From PFJX01 sp963713085 (lineage in GTDB: Bacteria > Pseudomonadota > Gammaproteobacteria > Burkholderiales > Thiobacillaceae): a DNA stretch of 64,000 nucleotides. The notes under the pieces are model-generated. The model was not told the DNA's origin. It worked only from the letters and a program-made list of their open reading frames with translations, and did no database searches. Below are positions 43,125 through 51,782 of this stretch, piece after piece. The stretch lies in assembly GCA_963713085.1 (NCBI GenBank), contig CAVQKQ010000015.1:1-64000 (forward strand), given 5' to 3'. Both the position numbers and the translations under genes were made by a program. The stretch's first letter is position 1; every line of letters begins with the position of its first letter.

Positions 43125-45320
43125 ATGACCCACACCACACCCCCTTCTCCACTTCTCGACTCCCTCAACCCCGACCAACTGGCCGCAGTCACCGCCCCCG
43201 GCTCCGCCCTGGTGCTGGCCGGGGCCGGGTCCGGCAAGACCCGGGTGCTGACCACCCGCATCGCCTGGCTGATCCAGACCGGCCAGGTGTCGCCCATGGG
43301 GGTGCTGGCGGTGACCTTCACCAACAAGGCGGCGCGGGAGATGCTGACCCGGCTGTCGGCCATGCTGCCCATCAACACCCGGGGCATGTGGGTGGGCACC
43401 TTCCACGGTCTGTGCAACCGGCTGCTGCGGGCCCACCACCGGGAGGCGGGACTGCCCCAGCTGTTCACCATCCTGGATTCCTCGGACCAGCTCTCGGCGG
43501 TGAAGCGCGGCCTGCGGGCCCTGAACGTGGATACCGAAAAGTACGACCCGCGCAAGGTCCAGAGCTTCATCAACCAGAACAAGGAGGCGGGCCTGCGCGC
43601 CGACAAGGTGGAGGCCTGGGACCCCTACTCGCGCCGGCTCGTCGAGTACTACGCGGCCTACGACGCCCAGTGCAACCGGGAGGGGGCGGTGGACTTCGCC
43701 GAGCTGCTGCTGCGGGCCTACGAGCTGCTGACCCGCAACGCCCTGCTGCGGGAGCATTACCAGGAGCGCTTCAAACATATCCTGGTGGACGAGTTCCAGG
43801 ACACCAGCCGCCTGCAATACCTGTGGCTGAAGCTGCTGCACGGTGCCTCCGCTGGCAATCCCAACGCCCTGTTCGCGGTGGGGGACGACGACCAGTCGAT
43901 CTATGCCTTCCGGGGCGCCAACGTGGCCAACATGGCCCTGTTCATGGACGAGCTGGGCATCGCCGCGCCCATCAAGCTGACCCGCAACTACCGCTCCGTC
44001 ACCACCATCCTGGATGCCGCCAACGCGGTGATCAGCCACAACAAGGGGCGCCTGGGCAAGGACCTGTGGACCGACGCCGGCAAGGGCGAGCCCATCCGCC
44101 ACTTCCAGGCCTACGACGACGGCGAGGAGGCCCGCTTCCTGGTGGAGGAGATCCAGTCCCTCAAGCGGGAGGGACGGGACTACCTGGATATGGCGGTGCT
44201 GTACCGCTCCAACGCCCAGTCCCGCAGCATCGAGCACGCCCTGTTCTCGGTGGGCATCCCCTACCGGGTCTACGGCGGCCTGCGCTTCTTCGAGCGGGCC
44301 GAGATCAAGCACGCCCTGGCCTACCTTCGCCTGGCCGCCAACCCGGAGGACGACAACGCCTTTTTGCGGGTGGTGAACTTCCCGGCCCGGGGCATCGGCG
44401 CCCGCACCCTGGAGGGCGTGGATGCCGAGGCCCGGGCCGCCGGCACCAGCCTGTGGCAGGCCGCCTGCAGGTCAGGCAAGAAGTTCGCCGCCTTCGTGCA
44501 ACTGGTGGAGGGCCTGAAGCACGACACGGCCGGCCTGCCTCTGGTGGAGGCGGTGGACCACGTGGTGGCCCGCTCCGGCCTGCTGGAGTTCTACAAGAAC
44601 GAGAAGGACGGCGAGGACCGGGTGGAGAACCTGAACGAACTGGCCAACGCCGCCGCCGCCTTCGCGGCCGATTCCGATGATCAATCCCTGGAGGCCTTCC
44701 TGGCCCACGCCGCCCTGGAGGCCGGCGAGCACGAGGCGGCCCAGGGCCAGGACGCGGTGCAGCTGATGAGCGTCCACTCGGCCAAAGGCCTGGAGTTCCA
44801 CGTGGTGTTCATCACCGGCCTGGAGGAAGGCCTGTTCCCCCACGAGAACAGCCTGAACGAGGCGGACGGCCTGGAGGAGGAACGGCGTCTGATGTACGTG
44901 GCCATCACCCGGGCCCGGCGCCGCCTCTACCTCACCCACGCCCAGATGCGCATGCTGCACGGCCAGATGCGCTACGGCCTGGCCTCCCGCTTCCTGGAGG
45001 AGATCCCCGAGGCCCTGGTCCAGTCCCTGGGCAAGCGCCCGGCCCGGCCCGAACCCCGCATGGCGGAGCCGACGGCCCGCTACGGGGCCTACAACCATTC
45101 CCCCAACGTCCACGTCACTGCCCATTTCACACCCGCCCCGGCGCGCCGGGACGCCAACCTGCCCTACAAGGTGGGCACCAGGGTGAAGCACCCCCGCTAC
45201 GGCGAGGGCGTGGTGGAGGGCTACCAGGGCCAGGGGCCGGACACCGAGATCAGCGTCAGTTTCCCCAGGCAGGGGCGCAAGGTCTTTATCCTGGATTACG
45301 CCCGGCTGGAGGCCGCCTGA
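43125..45320 (+). CDS. uvrD: DNA helicase II (UvrD/PcrA)
   Basis: 3'-5' superfamily 1 helicase for nucleotide-excision and mismatch repair. ATG 43125 is chosen because SLNPDQLAAVTAPGSALVLA is the family start; the longer frame upstream overlaps the DUF4160 gene. Walker A AGAGSGKT is at about residues 32-39, Walker B in HILVDEFQDTSRLQY, with GDDDQSIYAFRGA, LTRNYRS and VYVAITRARRRLYL as later motifs. A C-terminal Tudor-like domain follows (VGTRVKHPRYGEGVVEGY). The 731 residues are standard. A clear terminator lies 163 bases after the stop. Confidence 0.97.
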   Translation: MTHTTPPSPLLDSLNPDQLAAVTAPGSALVLAGAGSGKTRVLTTRIAWLIQTGQVSPMGVLAVTFTNKAAREMLTRLSAMLPINTRGMWVGTFHGLCNRLLRAHHREAGLPQLFTILDSSDQLSAVKRGLRALNVDTEKYDPRKVQSFINQNKEAGLRADKVEAWDPYSRRLVEYYAAYDAQCNREGAVDFAELLLRAYELLTRNALLREHYQERFKHILVDEFQDTSRLQYLWLKLLHGASAGNPNALFAVGDDDQSIYAFRGANVANMALFMDELGIAAPIKLTRNYRSVTTILDAANAVISHNKGRLGKDLWTDAGKGEPIRHFQAYDDGEEARFLVEEIQSLKREGRDYLDMAVLYRSNAQSRSIEHALFSVGIPYRVYGGLRFFERAEIKHALAYLRLAANPEDDNAFLRVVNFPARGIGARTLEGVDAEARAAGTSLWQAACRSGKKFAAFVQLVEGLKHDTAGLPLVEAVDHVVARSGLLEFYKNEKDGEDRVENLNELANAAAAFAADSDDQSLEAFLAHAALEAGEHEAAQGQDAVQLMSVHSAKGLEFHVVFITGLEEGLFPHENSLNEADGLEEERRLMYVAITRARRRLYLTHAQMRMLHGQMRYGLASRFLEEIPEALVQSLGKRPARPEPRMAEPTARYGAYNHSPNVHVTAHFTPAPARRDANLPYKVGTRVKHPRYGEGVVEGYQGQGPDTEISVSFPRQGRKVFILDYARLEAA

Positions 45321-45432
45321 CGGTTTGGTCGCCTGTACTGCCTGGCATCGCAGCCCACCTGGCCTGGGCGCAATTTTCGGGATTCCAGGAGCACCCTAGT
45401 GTATTTCTCCTATGTATTTATGCAGAAAGGCC

Positions 45433-45447
45433 TATGCATAATGCATA
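45433..45447. other. 15-bp palindrome in the uvrD 3' spacer
   Basis: TATGCAT-A-ATGCATA, a perfect inverted repeat around one base, in an AT-rich part of the 199-base spacer between convergent genes. It looks like an operator half-site pair, but no gene starts nearby. Confidence 0.35.
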
Positions 45448-45482
45448 TACCTCCCTGACCGCCGCAATGGTGGTCATTTCCC

Positions 45483-45508
45483 AAGGCGCCTTTGGCGCCT
45501 TCTTTTTT
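45483..45508 (+). terminator. Rho-independent terminator after uvrD
   Basis: AAGGCGCC / GGCGCCTT stem, loop TTT, then C and six T. It ends 11 bases before the stop of the convergent nuclease gene. Confidence 0.88.
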
Positions 45509-45519
45509 GTCCGGAACGG

Positions 45520-46971
45520 TCAGTGTCCCCAGAGCGGTCGCGGCGTCACCCTGCCCTTGCCGAGGTGGGCCTTGAGCAGCTTGTAGATATCCATGTCGAA
45601 CGGGACCTGGCCGGCATGGGCCAGCAGTTCATGCACCTCAGCCTCGCTCCGGGCCGTGCCCAGATAGCGCCAGCCGTCCACCACGTGGACCTCCTCCACG
45701 TCCCGGAAATCGTCCCGCTCCACCAGACCGACCGGCCCCGGATAGGGCCAGGCCCGCAACTTGAGTTTGGCCAGGGCGCTCGTCAGGCGGGCGCTGTGCA
45801 GGCCGATGGCTTCCTTGCCGATGCAGGCTCCCTTGCACTTGTGCACCTGGTGGGCGAAGCAGGCCCGGCCGGGCGGTGGCGGGTTTTCCAGGCCTAGGAG
45901 GGCCGGGCAGAGCTGGTAGGCCTCGGCGATCTTGCGCAGGGCATTGCCGGCCTGGCGCGGGTTGGCGAACAGGCCGAACAGGTCCCCGCTGCGGCCGAAG
46001 TCGGCCTCGGCGCCGCTCACCAGCCTGGGCCGGAAGTCGCCCTCGCCCACTTCCTCCAGGCGCCAGGCGCACAGGTCCGCGGCACGCCGCAGCCGGCGGT
46101 TGTGCAGCGGCTGGCCGACCTTCACCAGCCGCGCTTCCAGCAACAGGGCGCCGAGTTCCCCCGCCGTCTCGCGCCAGTCGATGCGACGCACCGACTGGGC
46201 CAATTGCATTTCCTTGTATTCCCGGGTGTCGGCGGCGAAGTGGGACAGCACCCGCTGGCGCAGGTTGGTGCTCTTGCCCACGTATAGCAGCAGGTCGCCC
46301 TCGCCGTGGAACGAATACACCCCGGGGGACTCGGGTAGGTCGTCCAGCAGGTCGGCGTCCAGATGGGGCGGCAGGCTGGGGCGTTTCAGCTGGTGCCGGA
46401 TGGCGTCGGCCAGTCGGAACTCATCCTCCTGGCCGCGCAGCATGCGCCAGAACTGCCAGATCAGGTCGGCGTCGGCCAGGGCCCGGTGACGGTCCCCGGT
46501 TATCAGGCCATGGCGGACGATAAGGCTGTCCAGGTTGTGCTTGTGATGTGCCGGGAAAAGCTTGCGGGACAGGCGCACGGTGCACAGCACGTCGCTTTGG
46601 AAACGTTGCCCCAGGCGCTGGTACTCGTGGCGCAGGAAGCCGTAGTCGAAGCGGGCGTTGTGAGCGATGAACAGGCGGCCCCGGAGCCGCTCCGTAAGTT
46701 CCTCCGCCACTTGGGCGAAGGTGGGCGCCTCCGCCACCATCGCATTGTTGATGCCGGTGAGGCGCTGGATGAATTCTGGGATGGCGCGTTCCGGATTCAC
46801 CAGGGTGCTCCAGGACTCCACCCGGTCGCCGTCCACCGCCACCACCCCGATCTCGGTGACGCGGTCCAGCACCGGATTGGCGCCGGTCGTCTCCAGGTCG
46901 ACGAAGGCGAGGCGCTCGGGGATCACGGCAAACTCCGCATCAACGTTTAACCGGCCGGATGCGGAAGACAT
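45520..46971 (-). CDS. DEDDh 3'-5' exonuclease fused to a UvrC-like GIY-YIG nuclease
   Basis: Two nuclease domains in one 483-residue chain. The N-terminal part is a DnaQ-type exonuclease: FVDLETTGANPVLD (motif I), HNARFDYGFL (motif II) and HRALADADLIWQF (motif III with catalytic His). The second is a GIY-YIG domain, ESPGVYSFHGEGDLLLYVGK, with Arg and the RVLSHF helix, as in UvrC and Cho, followed by a Cys-containing tail (CFAHQVHKCKGAC). Such fusions are known as epsilon-like/Cho proteins and probably act in DNA repair. ATG 46971 is used; TTG 47001 is an alternative. It is convergent with uvrD, another repair gene. Confidence 0.92.
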   Translation of the reverse strand: MSSASGRLNVDAEFAVIPERLAFVDLETTGANPVLDRVTEIGVVAVDGDRVESWSTLVNPERAIPEFIQRLTGINNAMVAEAPTFAQVAEELTERLRGRLFIAHNARFDYGFLRHEYQRLGQRFQSDVLCTVRLSRKLFPAHHKHNLDSLIVRHGLITGDRHRALADADLIWQFWRMLRGQEDEFRLADAIRHQLKRPSLPPHLDADLLDDLPESPGVYSFHGEGDLLLYVGKSTNLRQRVLSHFAADTREYKEMQLAQSVRRIDWRETAGELGALLLEARLVKVGQPLHNRRLRRAADLCAWRLEEVGEGDFRPRLVSGAEADFGRSGDLFGLFANPRQAGNALRKIAEAYQLCPALLGLENPPPPGRACFAHQVHKCKGACIGKEAIGLHSARLTSALAKLKLRAWPYPGPVGLVERDDFRDVEEVHVVDGWRYLGTARSEAEVHELLAHAGQVPFDMDIYKLLKAHLGKGRVTPRPLWGH

Positions 46972-47134
46972 GGGTAGAGAGGAAGCTGTGCTGCATGGCA
47001 AACATCATACCGTTGCAGGTGTGCCGCCATTTCCCCTGAGCGGAAACAGCCTGTAACACATGCTTACCCCGGGGAAACCCGTCGGGAACAGGTGCCGCTT
47101 AACCTGGAACCGTACGCAACCAACGGAGTAAATC

Positions 47135-47605
47135 ATGAAAGCCAAATTTGTAGCCCCTATCTTTCTCGTGGCAGGTATGGCCGCCTTCGGCAACAACGCC
47201 ATGGCTTCCGATGAATTGGCGGGCGCCTTGATCGGTGCCGGCACCGGCGCGGTCCTGGGCCACGCGGTGGGTGGTCACGATGCCGCCGTGGTCGGCGGTT
47301 TCCTCGGTGCCATCCTGGGTGCCGCGGCGGTGGACAACGACGATCGGGACGGGTATCGCCGGCCTTACCGCACCGGCTACGGCCAACCCCCGGTGGCGGT
47401 TTACGAGACACCCCGGTTCCGCTATGGCCCGCCGCCGGTCTTTGTGGCGCCCCGCCCCGCCCCTTACGCCTGGCACCACGAATGGCAAGAGCGTCGCGAT
47501 GCGCGCTGGGATCATGACCGGGACGGTTGGCGTGGTGACCGCAACCAGCGTCACGACGACCGCTGGGACCGGCGCGATGACCGCCATGACCGCAATGGCT
47601 GGTAA
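47135..47605 (+). CDS. Secreted glycine-zipper protein
   Basis: A 156-residue envelope protein. The signal peptide (MKAKFVAPIFLVAGMAAFGN, cleavage near AMA-SDE) is followed by two glycine-zipper helices, GALIGAGTGAVLGHAVGG and AAVVGGFLGAILGAAA, able to span a membrane. The rest is rich in Pro, Tyr and Arg, then a repetitive Asp/Arg/His tail (HDDRWDRRDDRHDRNGW). GGAGTAAATC precedes the ATG. It resembles the glycine-zipper 2TM stress or lipoprotein-like families; no lipobox is seen. Function unknown. Confidence 0.82.
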   Translation: MKAKFVAPIFLVAGMAAFGNNAMASDELAGALIGAGTGAVLGHAVGGHDAAVVGGFLGAILGAAAVDNDDRDGYRRPYRTGYGQPPVAVYETPRFRYGPPPVFVAPRPAPYAWHHEWQERRDARWDHDRDGWRGDRNQRHDDRWDRRDDRHDRNGW

Positions 47606-47619
47606 GTCTTGGTGTCCAT

Positions 47620-47643
47620 CACCGGCCCCGCAGGGGGCCGGTG
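47620..47643. terminator. Hairpin between the glycine-zipper gene and trkH
   Basis: Perfect 10-bp stem CACCGGCCCC / GGGGCCGGTG with loop GCAG between convergent genes. No T run on either side, so termination strength is uncertain. Confidence 0.55.
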
Positions 47644-47664
47644 CGGCGGGTCGATGGTCAGCCC

Positions 47665-49122
47665 TTACTTGCGCCAGAACGCGGGTGTCAGCACCACCAG
47701 CAGGGTGAATAGTTCCAGGCGGCCGAGCAGCATCGCGAAGGTGCACACCCAGGTCTGGAAGTCGTTGAGCGAGGCATAGTTGGTGCCGGGTCCGACCTGG
47801 CCCAGTCCGGGGCCGGTGTTGTTAATGCAGGCGACCACGGCGGAGAAAGCGGTGAGCACGTCCAGGCCGGAGAAGGAGAGAACGAAGCTCAGGATCACGA
47901 TGGCGGCCACGTAGATGAAGGCGAAGGCCAGCACCGCATACATGATCTTGTTGGGCACCACGGATTCACCCAGGCGCATCGGGAATTGCGCATTGGGGTG
48001 GATCAGCCGCTGCAGTTCTCGGTAGACCTGCTTGTAGAGCAGCACCGCGCGCATCATCTTGATGCCGCCGCCGGTGGAGCCGGCGCTGGTGGAGAAACTG
48101 CACAGGAACAGCAGCCACAGGCTGGAAAAGAAGGGCCACTGGCCGAAATCGGCGGTGGACAGTCCCAGGGTGGTGGACATGGAAATGACGCTGAAGCTGG
48201 CCTGGCGCAAGGCGGTGGGGAAGTCCAGATAGACGTCCTTGGCCCACAGCAGCACGGCCAGCATCAGGCAACTACCCAGGACGATGCCGAGAAACCAGCG
48301 TATCTCCGGATCGACCTTGTAGGGCGTCAGGGAGCGGGAGCGCAGGGCCATGAAATGGGTGGCGAAATTGAGGCCGGCCAGCAGGGCGAATATCTCGGTG
48401 ATGATCTCCAGCGGCACGGAATTGAAGTAGCCGAAACTGGCGTCATGGGAGGAAAAGCCGCCCAGGCCCATCACCGAGAAGGCATGGATCACGGCATCCA
48501 TGAAGGACATGCCGAACAGGTCATAGAGCGCGATCAGCACCAGGGTCATCATGATGTACACCGCCCACAGCCCCTTGGCGGTTTCCGTCACGCGCGGGGT
48601 GATCTTGTCGTCCTTCATGGGCCCGGGTGTCTCCGACTTGAGCATCTGCCGGCCGCCCACACCCAGTAGGGGCAGCACCGCCACCACCAGAACGATCACG
48701 CCGAGGCCGCCGATCCAGTGCAGTTGGGCGCGCCAGAGGTTGATGGAGATGGGCAGTTGGTCCAGGCCGGATAAGGTTGTCGCCCCGGTGGTGGTGAGCC
48801 CCGACATGGTCTCGAAATAGGCGTCCGTGAAACTCAGGTGCGGCATGTAGATCATCAGCGGCATGGCGGCGTAGATCGGGGTGAGGCTCCAGATCAGCAC
48901 CACCAGCAGGATGCCGTCGCGGATCTTGAGTTCGCGCCGGGAGCCACGCCCGATCAGCCACATCAGGGCGCCGCTGCCTATGGTGCTGAGCACCGCCTCG
49001 TCATAGGCAAGCCGAGCATGGTCATGGAGGATCTGGGAGACCACCAGGGGCAGCAACATGGACAGGCCGAACACGCCGATGACCAGCCCCAGCACATGCA
49101 GCAGCGGACGCAGGCGGCGCAT
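47665..49122 (-). CDS. trkH: Trk potassium uptake membrane subunit TrkH
   Basis: Potassium-translocating channel subunit, 485 residues with about ten to twelve membrane helices. Pore-loop segments are visible: SGLTTTGATTLSG in the first repeat, GLGGFSSHDASFGY, STSAGSTGGGIKMMR and CINNTGPGLGQVGP in the later ones. The conserved Gly residues line the filter. It lies one base after trkA and is co-transcribed with it. TrkA binds NAD(H)/ATP and gates it at the cytoplasmic face. Confidence 0.97.
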   Translation of the reverse strand: MRRLRPLLHVLGLVIGVFGLSMLLPLVVSQILHDHARLAYDEAVLSTIGSGALMWLIGRGSRRELKIRDGILLVVLIWSLTPIYAAMPLMIYMPHLSFTDAYFETMSGLTTTGATTLSGLDQLPISINLWRAQLHWIGGLGVIVLVVAVLPLLGVGGRQMLKSETPGPMKDDKITPRVTETAKGLWAVYIMMTLVLIALYDLFGMSFMDAVIHAFSVMGLGGFSSHDASFGYFNSVPLEIITEIFALLAGLNFATHFMALRSRSLTPYKVDPEIRWFLGIVLGSCLMLAVLLWAKDVYLDFPTALRQASFSVISMSTTLGLSTADFGQWPFFSSLWLLFLCSFSTSAGSTGGGIKMMRAVLLYKQVYRELQRLIHPNAQFPMRLGESVVPNKIMYAVLAFAFIYVAAIVILSFVLSFSGLDVLTAFSAVVACINNTGPGLGQVGPGTNYASLNDFQTWVCTFAMLLGRLELFTLLVVLTPAFWRK

Positions 49123-49123
49123 G

Positions 49124-50497
49124 TCAGAAAAAGCCGAGGCTGACCTGGAACAGTTTTTCCACCTTGGGTATCAGCCGCTTGTTGGGCACGAACAGGATCA
49201 GGTGGTCCTCCGCCTCGATCACGTTGTCGTGGTGGGCGATGATGACCTGCTGGCCGCGCAGGATGGCGCCGATGGTAACCCCCTCGGGCAGGTCCACCTG
49301 CTCGATGCGGCGGCCGATCAGCCTGGACGCCTTGGCGTCGCCATGCACTACGGCCTCCAGCGCCTCCGCGGCGCCCCGGCGCAGGCTGTGCACCACCGCC
49401 ATGTCGCCGCGCCGGATATGGGTCAACAGGGGGCCGATGGTGGCTTGGGCGGGCGACAGGGCGATGTCGATCTCGCCGCCCTGCAGCAGGTCAACGTAGG
49501 TCGAGCGGTTGATCAGGGCGATGACCTTCTTGGCGCCCAGGCGCTTGGCCAGCAGCGAGGCCATGATGTTGTCCTCGTCGTCGTTGGTCAGGGCGCAGAA
49601 CACGTCCATGTCCTCGATGTTCTCCTGCAGCAGCAGGTCTTCGTCGGTGGCGTCGCCGGTCAGGACCAGGGTCCTTTTCAGGGCTTGCGCGAGGCGCTCG
49701 GTGTTCTTGCTGTTGCGGTCGATCAGCTTGACCTCGTAATCCTGTTCCAGCGAGCTGGCCAGGCGCTGGCCGATGTTGCCGCCGCCGGCGATCATGACCC
49801 GGCGCGCGCTTTGCTCGCCCCGGCGCATTTCCTTCATGACCGCGCGGATGTTCTCGGTGGCGGCGATGAAGAAGATTTCGTCGCCGTCCTGGATCACCGT
49901 GCGGCCCTCCGGGACGATAGTCCGGTCGCGCCGGAAGATAGCCGCAACGCGGGCATCGAGGCCGGGCAGGTGTTTTTGCAGGTTGCGCAGCTCATGGCCC
50001 ACAAGGGGCCCGCCGGCTCGCGCCTTGACCGCCACCAAGCGGGCGCGCTCCCCGCCGAAAGGAACCACCTGCAAGGCCTCCGGGTAGTCGACCAGCTTGC
50101 GCAGGTAGTCGGTGATTTCCTGCTCCGGGGAGATGACGTGGTCGACGCCGAAGTGCTCCGCATCGAATAGTTGGGGATGCTTCATGTAGTCGACGGCGCG
50201 GATGCGGGCGATCTTGGTGGGGATGTTGAACAGGGTGCCGGCAAGCTTGCAGGCGACGATATTGGTCTCGTCGTTGAGGGTGACCGCCACCAGCATGTCC
50301 GCGTCCTCGGCCCCGGCGGCGCGCAGGATGGAGGGGTGGGATGCCTGGCCGCAGATGGTGCGCAGGTCGAAACGGTCCTGTAGGGCGGTCAGCTTGTCCG
50401 GGTCCAGATCCACGACCGTCAGGTCATTGCCTTCCCGAACCAGGTGCTCGGCCAGATTGGAGCCCACTTGGCCGGCGCCTAGGATGATGATCTTCAT
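49124..50497 (-). CDS. trkA: Trk potassium uptake regulatory subunit TrkA
   Basis: Cytoplasmic gating ring protein with two RCK repeats. Each has a Rossmann NAD site: MKIIILGAGQVGSNLAEHL at the start and RVMIAGGGNIGQRLASSLE at about residue 233. Each is followed by a TrkA-C domain (one ends VIQDGDEIFFIAA, the other VIEAEDHLILFV). The 457 residues are the full two-repeat form. It lies 25 bases after ntrX in the same direction, so the whole set DUF4390-ntrY-ntrX-trkA-trkH may be read together. Confidence 0.97.
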   Translation of the reverse strand: MKIIILGAGQVGSNLAEHLVREGNDLTVVDLDPDKLTALQDRFDLRTICGQASHPSILRAAGAEDADMLVAVTLNDETNIVACKLAGTLFNIPTKIARIRAVDYMKHPQLFDAEHFGVDHVISPEQEITDYLRKLVDYPEALQVVPFGGERARLVAVKARAGGPLVGHELRNLQKHLPGLDARVAAIFRRDRTIVPEGRTVIQDGDEIFFIAATENIRAVMKEMRRGEQSARRVMIAGGGNIGQRLASSLEQDYEVKLIDRNSKNTERLAQALKRTLVLTGDATDEDLLLQENIEDMDVFCALTNDDEDNIMASLLAKRLGAKKVIALINRSTYVDLLQGGEIDIALSPAQATIGPLLTHIRRGDMAVVHSLRRGAAEALEAVVHGDAKASRLIGRRIEQVDLPEGVTIGAILRGQQVIIAHHDNVIEAEDHLILFVPNKRLIPKVEKLFQVSLGFF

Positions 50498-50522
50498 GAT
50501 GGGTGAGAAGGTTCGGGGCGCT

Positions 50523-51782
50523 TCAGCCCTTGTCGCGGGAGGGCGATTCTATGCCCAGTTGCTTCACCTTGCGATACAGGTTGGTCCGATCCAGGCCGGC
50601 CCGGTCCGCGGCCTTGCTCATGCTCCAGCCGCAGTTGGCCAGCAGGGCCTGGAGATAGGCCCGTTCGAAGGCATCCCGCGCATCCTTCAGCGGCAGGTGC
50701 AGCATCAGGTCCATGCTGGCCTGGCTGGATTCGTTCGACCGGGTGCCGAGTATGGTTTCGACCGTGGCCGCGTCGATGGGGCCGCCGTTTTCATCCAGGG
50801 CAAGGCGTCCGGCCAGGGCCTCCAGTTCCGCCAGGTTGCCGGGCCAGTCGTGGGCGGCCAGAACCGCCAGGGCTTCGTCCGTGAACTGGCGCGGTTTGAC
50901 CAGCAGGCGGACGCAGGCGTCCTCCAGCAGGCGCGCGGCCAGCCCGGGGATGCACTCGCGGCGTTCCCGCAAGGGCGGCAGTTCCACCAGGCCATGGGCC
51001 ATCAGGTCGTGCAACTCCTGGGAGAGCTTTCCCTCCGCCATCAGGCTGGCCGGGGGCTGGAGACTGGCCACCGCGACCCGTACCGAGAATTCGTTGCGCC
51101 GGGTGATCAGAAGGACCAGCCCCTTTTGCTGCATGGCGGACAGGGCGGCGAGATCGGGCACGAACAGCAATCCCCCCTTGCTCCGCTCCAGCAGGTCGAT
51201 GGGGTGGTCGGCCAGGAGAACCGGGTCGTCGACCCGCACGAAAGGCCCATCGGGTGGGGTCAGGAATTGCGCGGCCACTTCCACACCGGATCCGGCTTCG
51301 CCCAGCAGCAGGACCGGCAAACCGGCGGTGGCCGCCAGGTGCAGGCGCTGGGTCAGCCGGCGGATGGCTTCGCCTTCCCCCAGGGTTGCCAATGTGCCGG
51401 TGGTGATCGGGCGACTGGGGCGCGTATCCAGCGCCTTGCGCACCGTATCCAGCAGCTGCTTGTAGGCCACCGGTTTTTCCAGATAGTCGAAGGCCCCCAG
51501 TCGGGTCGCCTCCACGGCGGTATGGACGGTGCCATGGCCGGACATCATCACCACCGGCATGGTCAGGCGGCCCTGGGTCTTCCATTCCTTGAGCAGGGTG
51601 ACGCCATCCACGTCGGGCATCCAGATATCCAGCAGGACCAGGTCGGGCACCTTGTCTTCCAGGGCGGAACGGGCATGGGTGCCGTCTTCCGCCATGCGTA
51701 CCTCATAACCCTCTTCCTCGAGGATTTCCCGCATCAGTTCGCGGATACCCGGTTCATCGTCCACTACGAGTATTTCAGGCAT
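50523..51782 (-). CDS. ntrX: NtrX-family response regulator with degenerate AAA+ domain
   Basis: Response regulator paired with NtrY. ATG 51782 (MPEILVVDDEPGIRELMREI) overlaps ntrY by 8 bases. The receiver is intact: Asp9/Asp10-type acidic pair, phosphorylated Asp52 (LLDIWMPDVDG), Lys at LEKPVAY. A Fis-type helix-turn-helix (KAADRAGLDRTNLYRKVKQL) closes the protein. The middle domain is odd. Walker A is GEAGSGVE (residues 161-168) with Val where Lys should be, Walker B is reduced to LLFVPD, and the GAFTGA loop that contacts sigma-54 is absent, together with about 30-40 residues around it. PLRER and WPGNLAELE remain. It probably cannot act as a sigma-54 activator and may work as a DNA-binding regulator of sigma-70 promoters. 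Confidence 0.92.
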   Translation of the reverse strand: MPEILVVDDEPGIRELMREILEEEGYEVRMAEDGTHARSALEDKVPDLVLLDIWMPDVDGVTLLKEWKTQGRLTMPVVMMSGHGTVHTAVEATRLGAFDYLEKPVAYKQLLDTVRKALDTRPSRPITTGTLATLGEGEAIRRLTQRLHLAATAGLPVLLLGEAGSGVEVAAQFLTPPDGPFVRVDDPVLLADHPIDLLERSKGGLLFVPDLAALSAMQQKGLVLLITRRNEFSVRVAVASLQPPASLMAEGKLSQELHDLMAHGLVELPPLRERRECIPGLAARLLEDACVRLLVKPRQFTDEALAVLAAHDWPGNLAELEALAGRLALDENGGPIDAATVETILGTRSNESSQASMDLMLHLPLKDARDAFERAYLQALLANCGWSMSKAADRAGLDRTNLYRKVKQLGIESPSRDKG

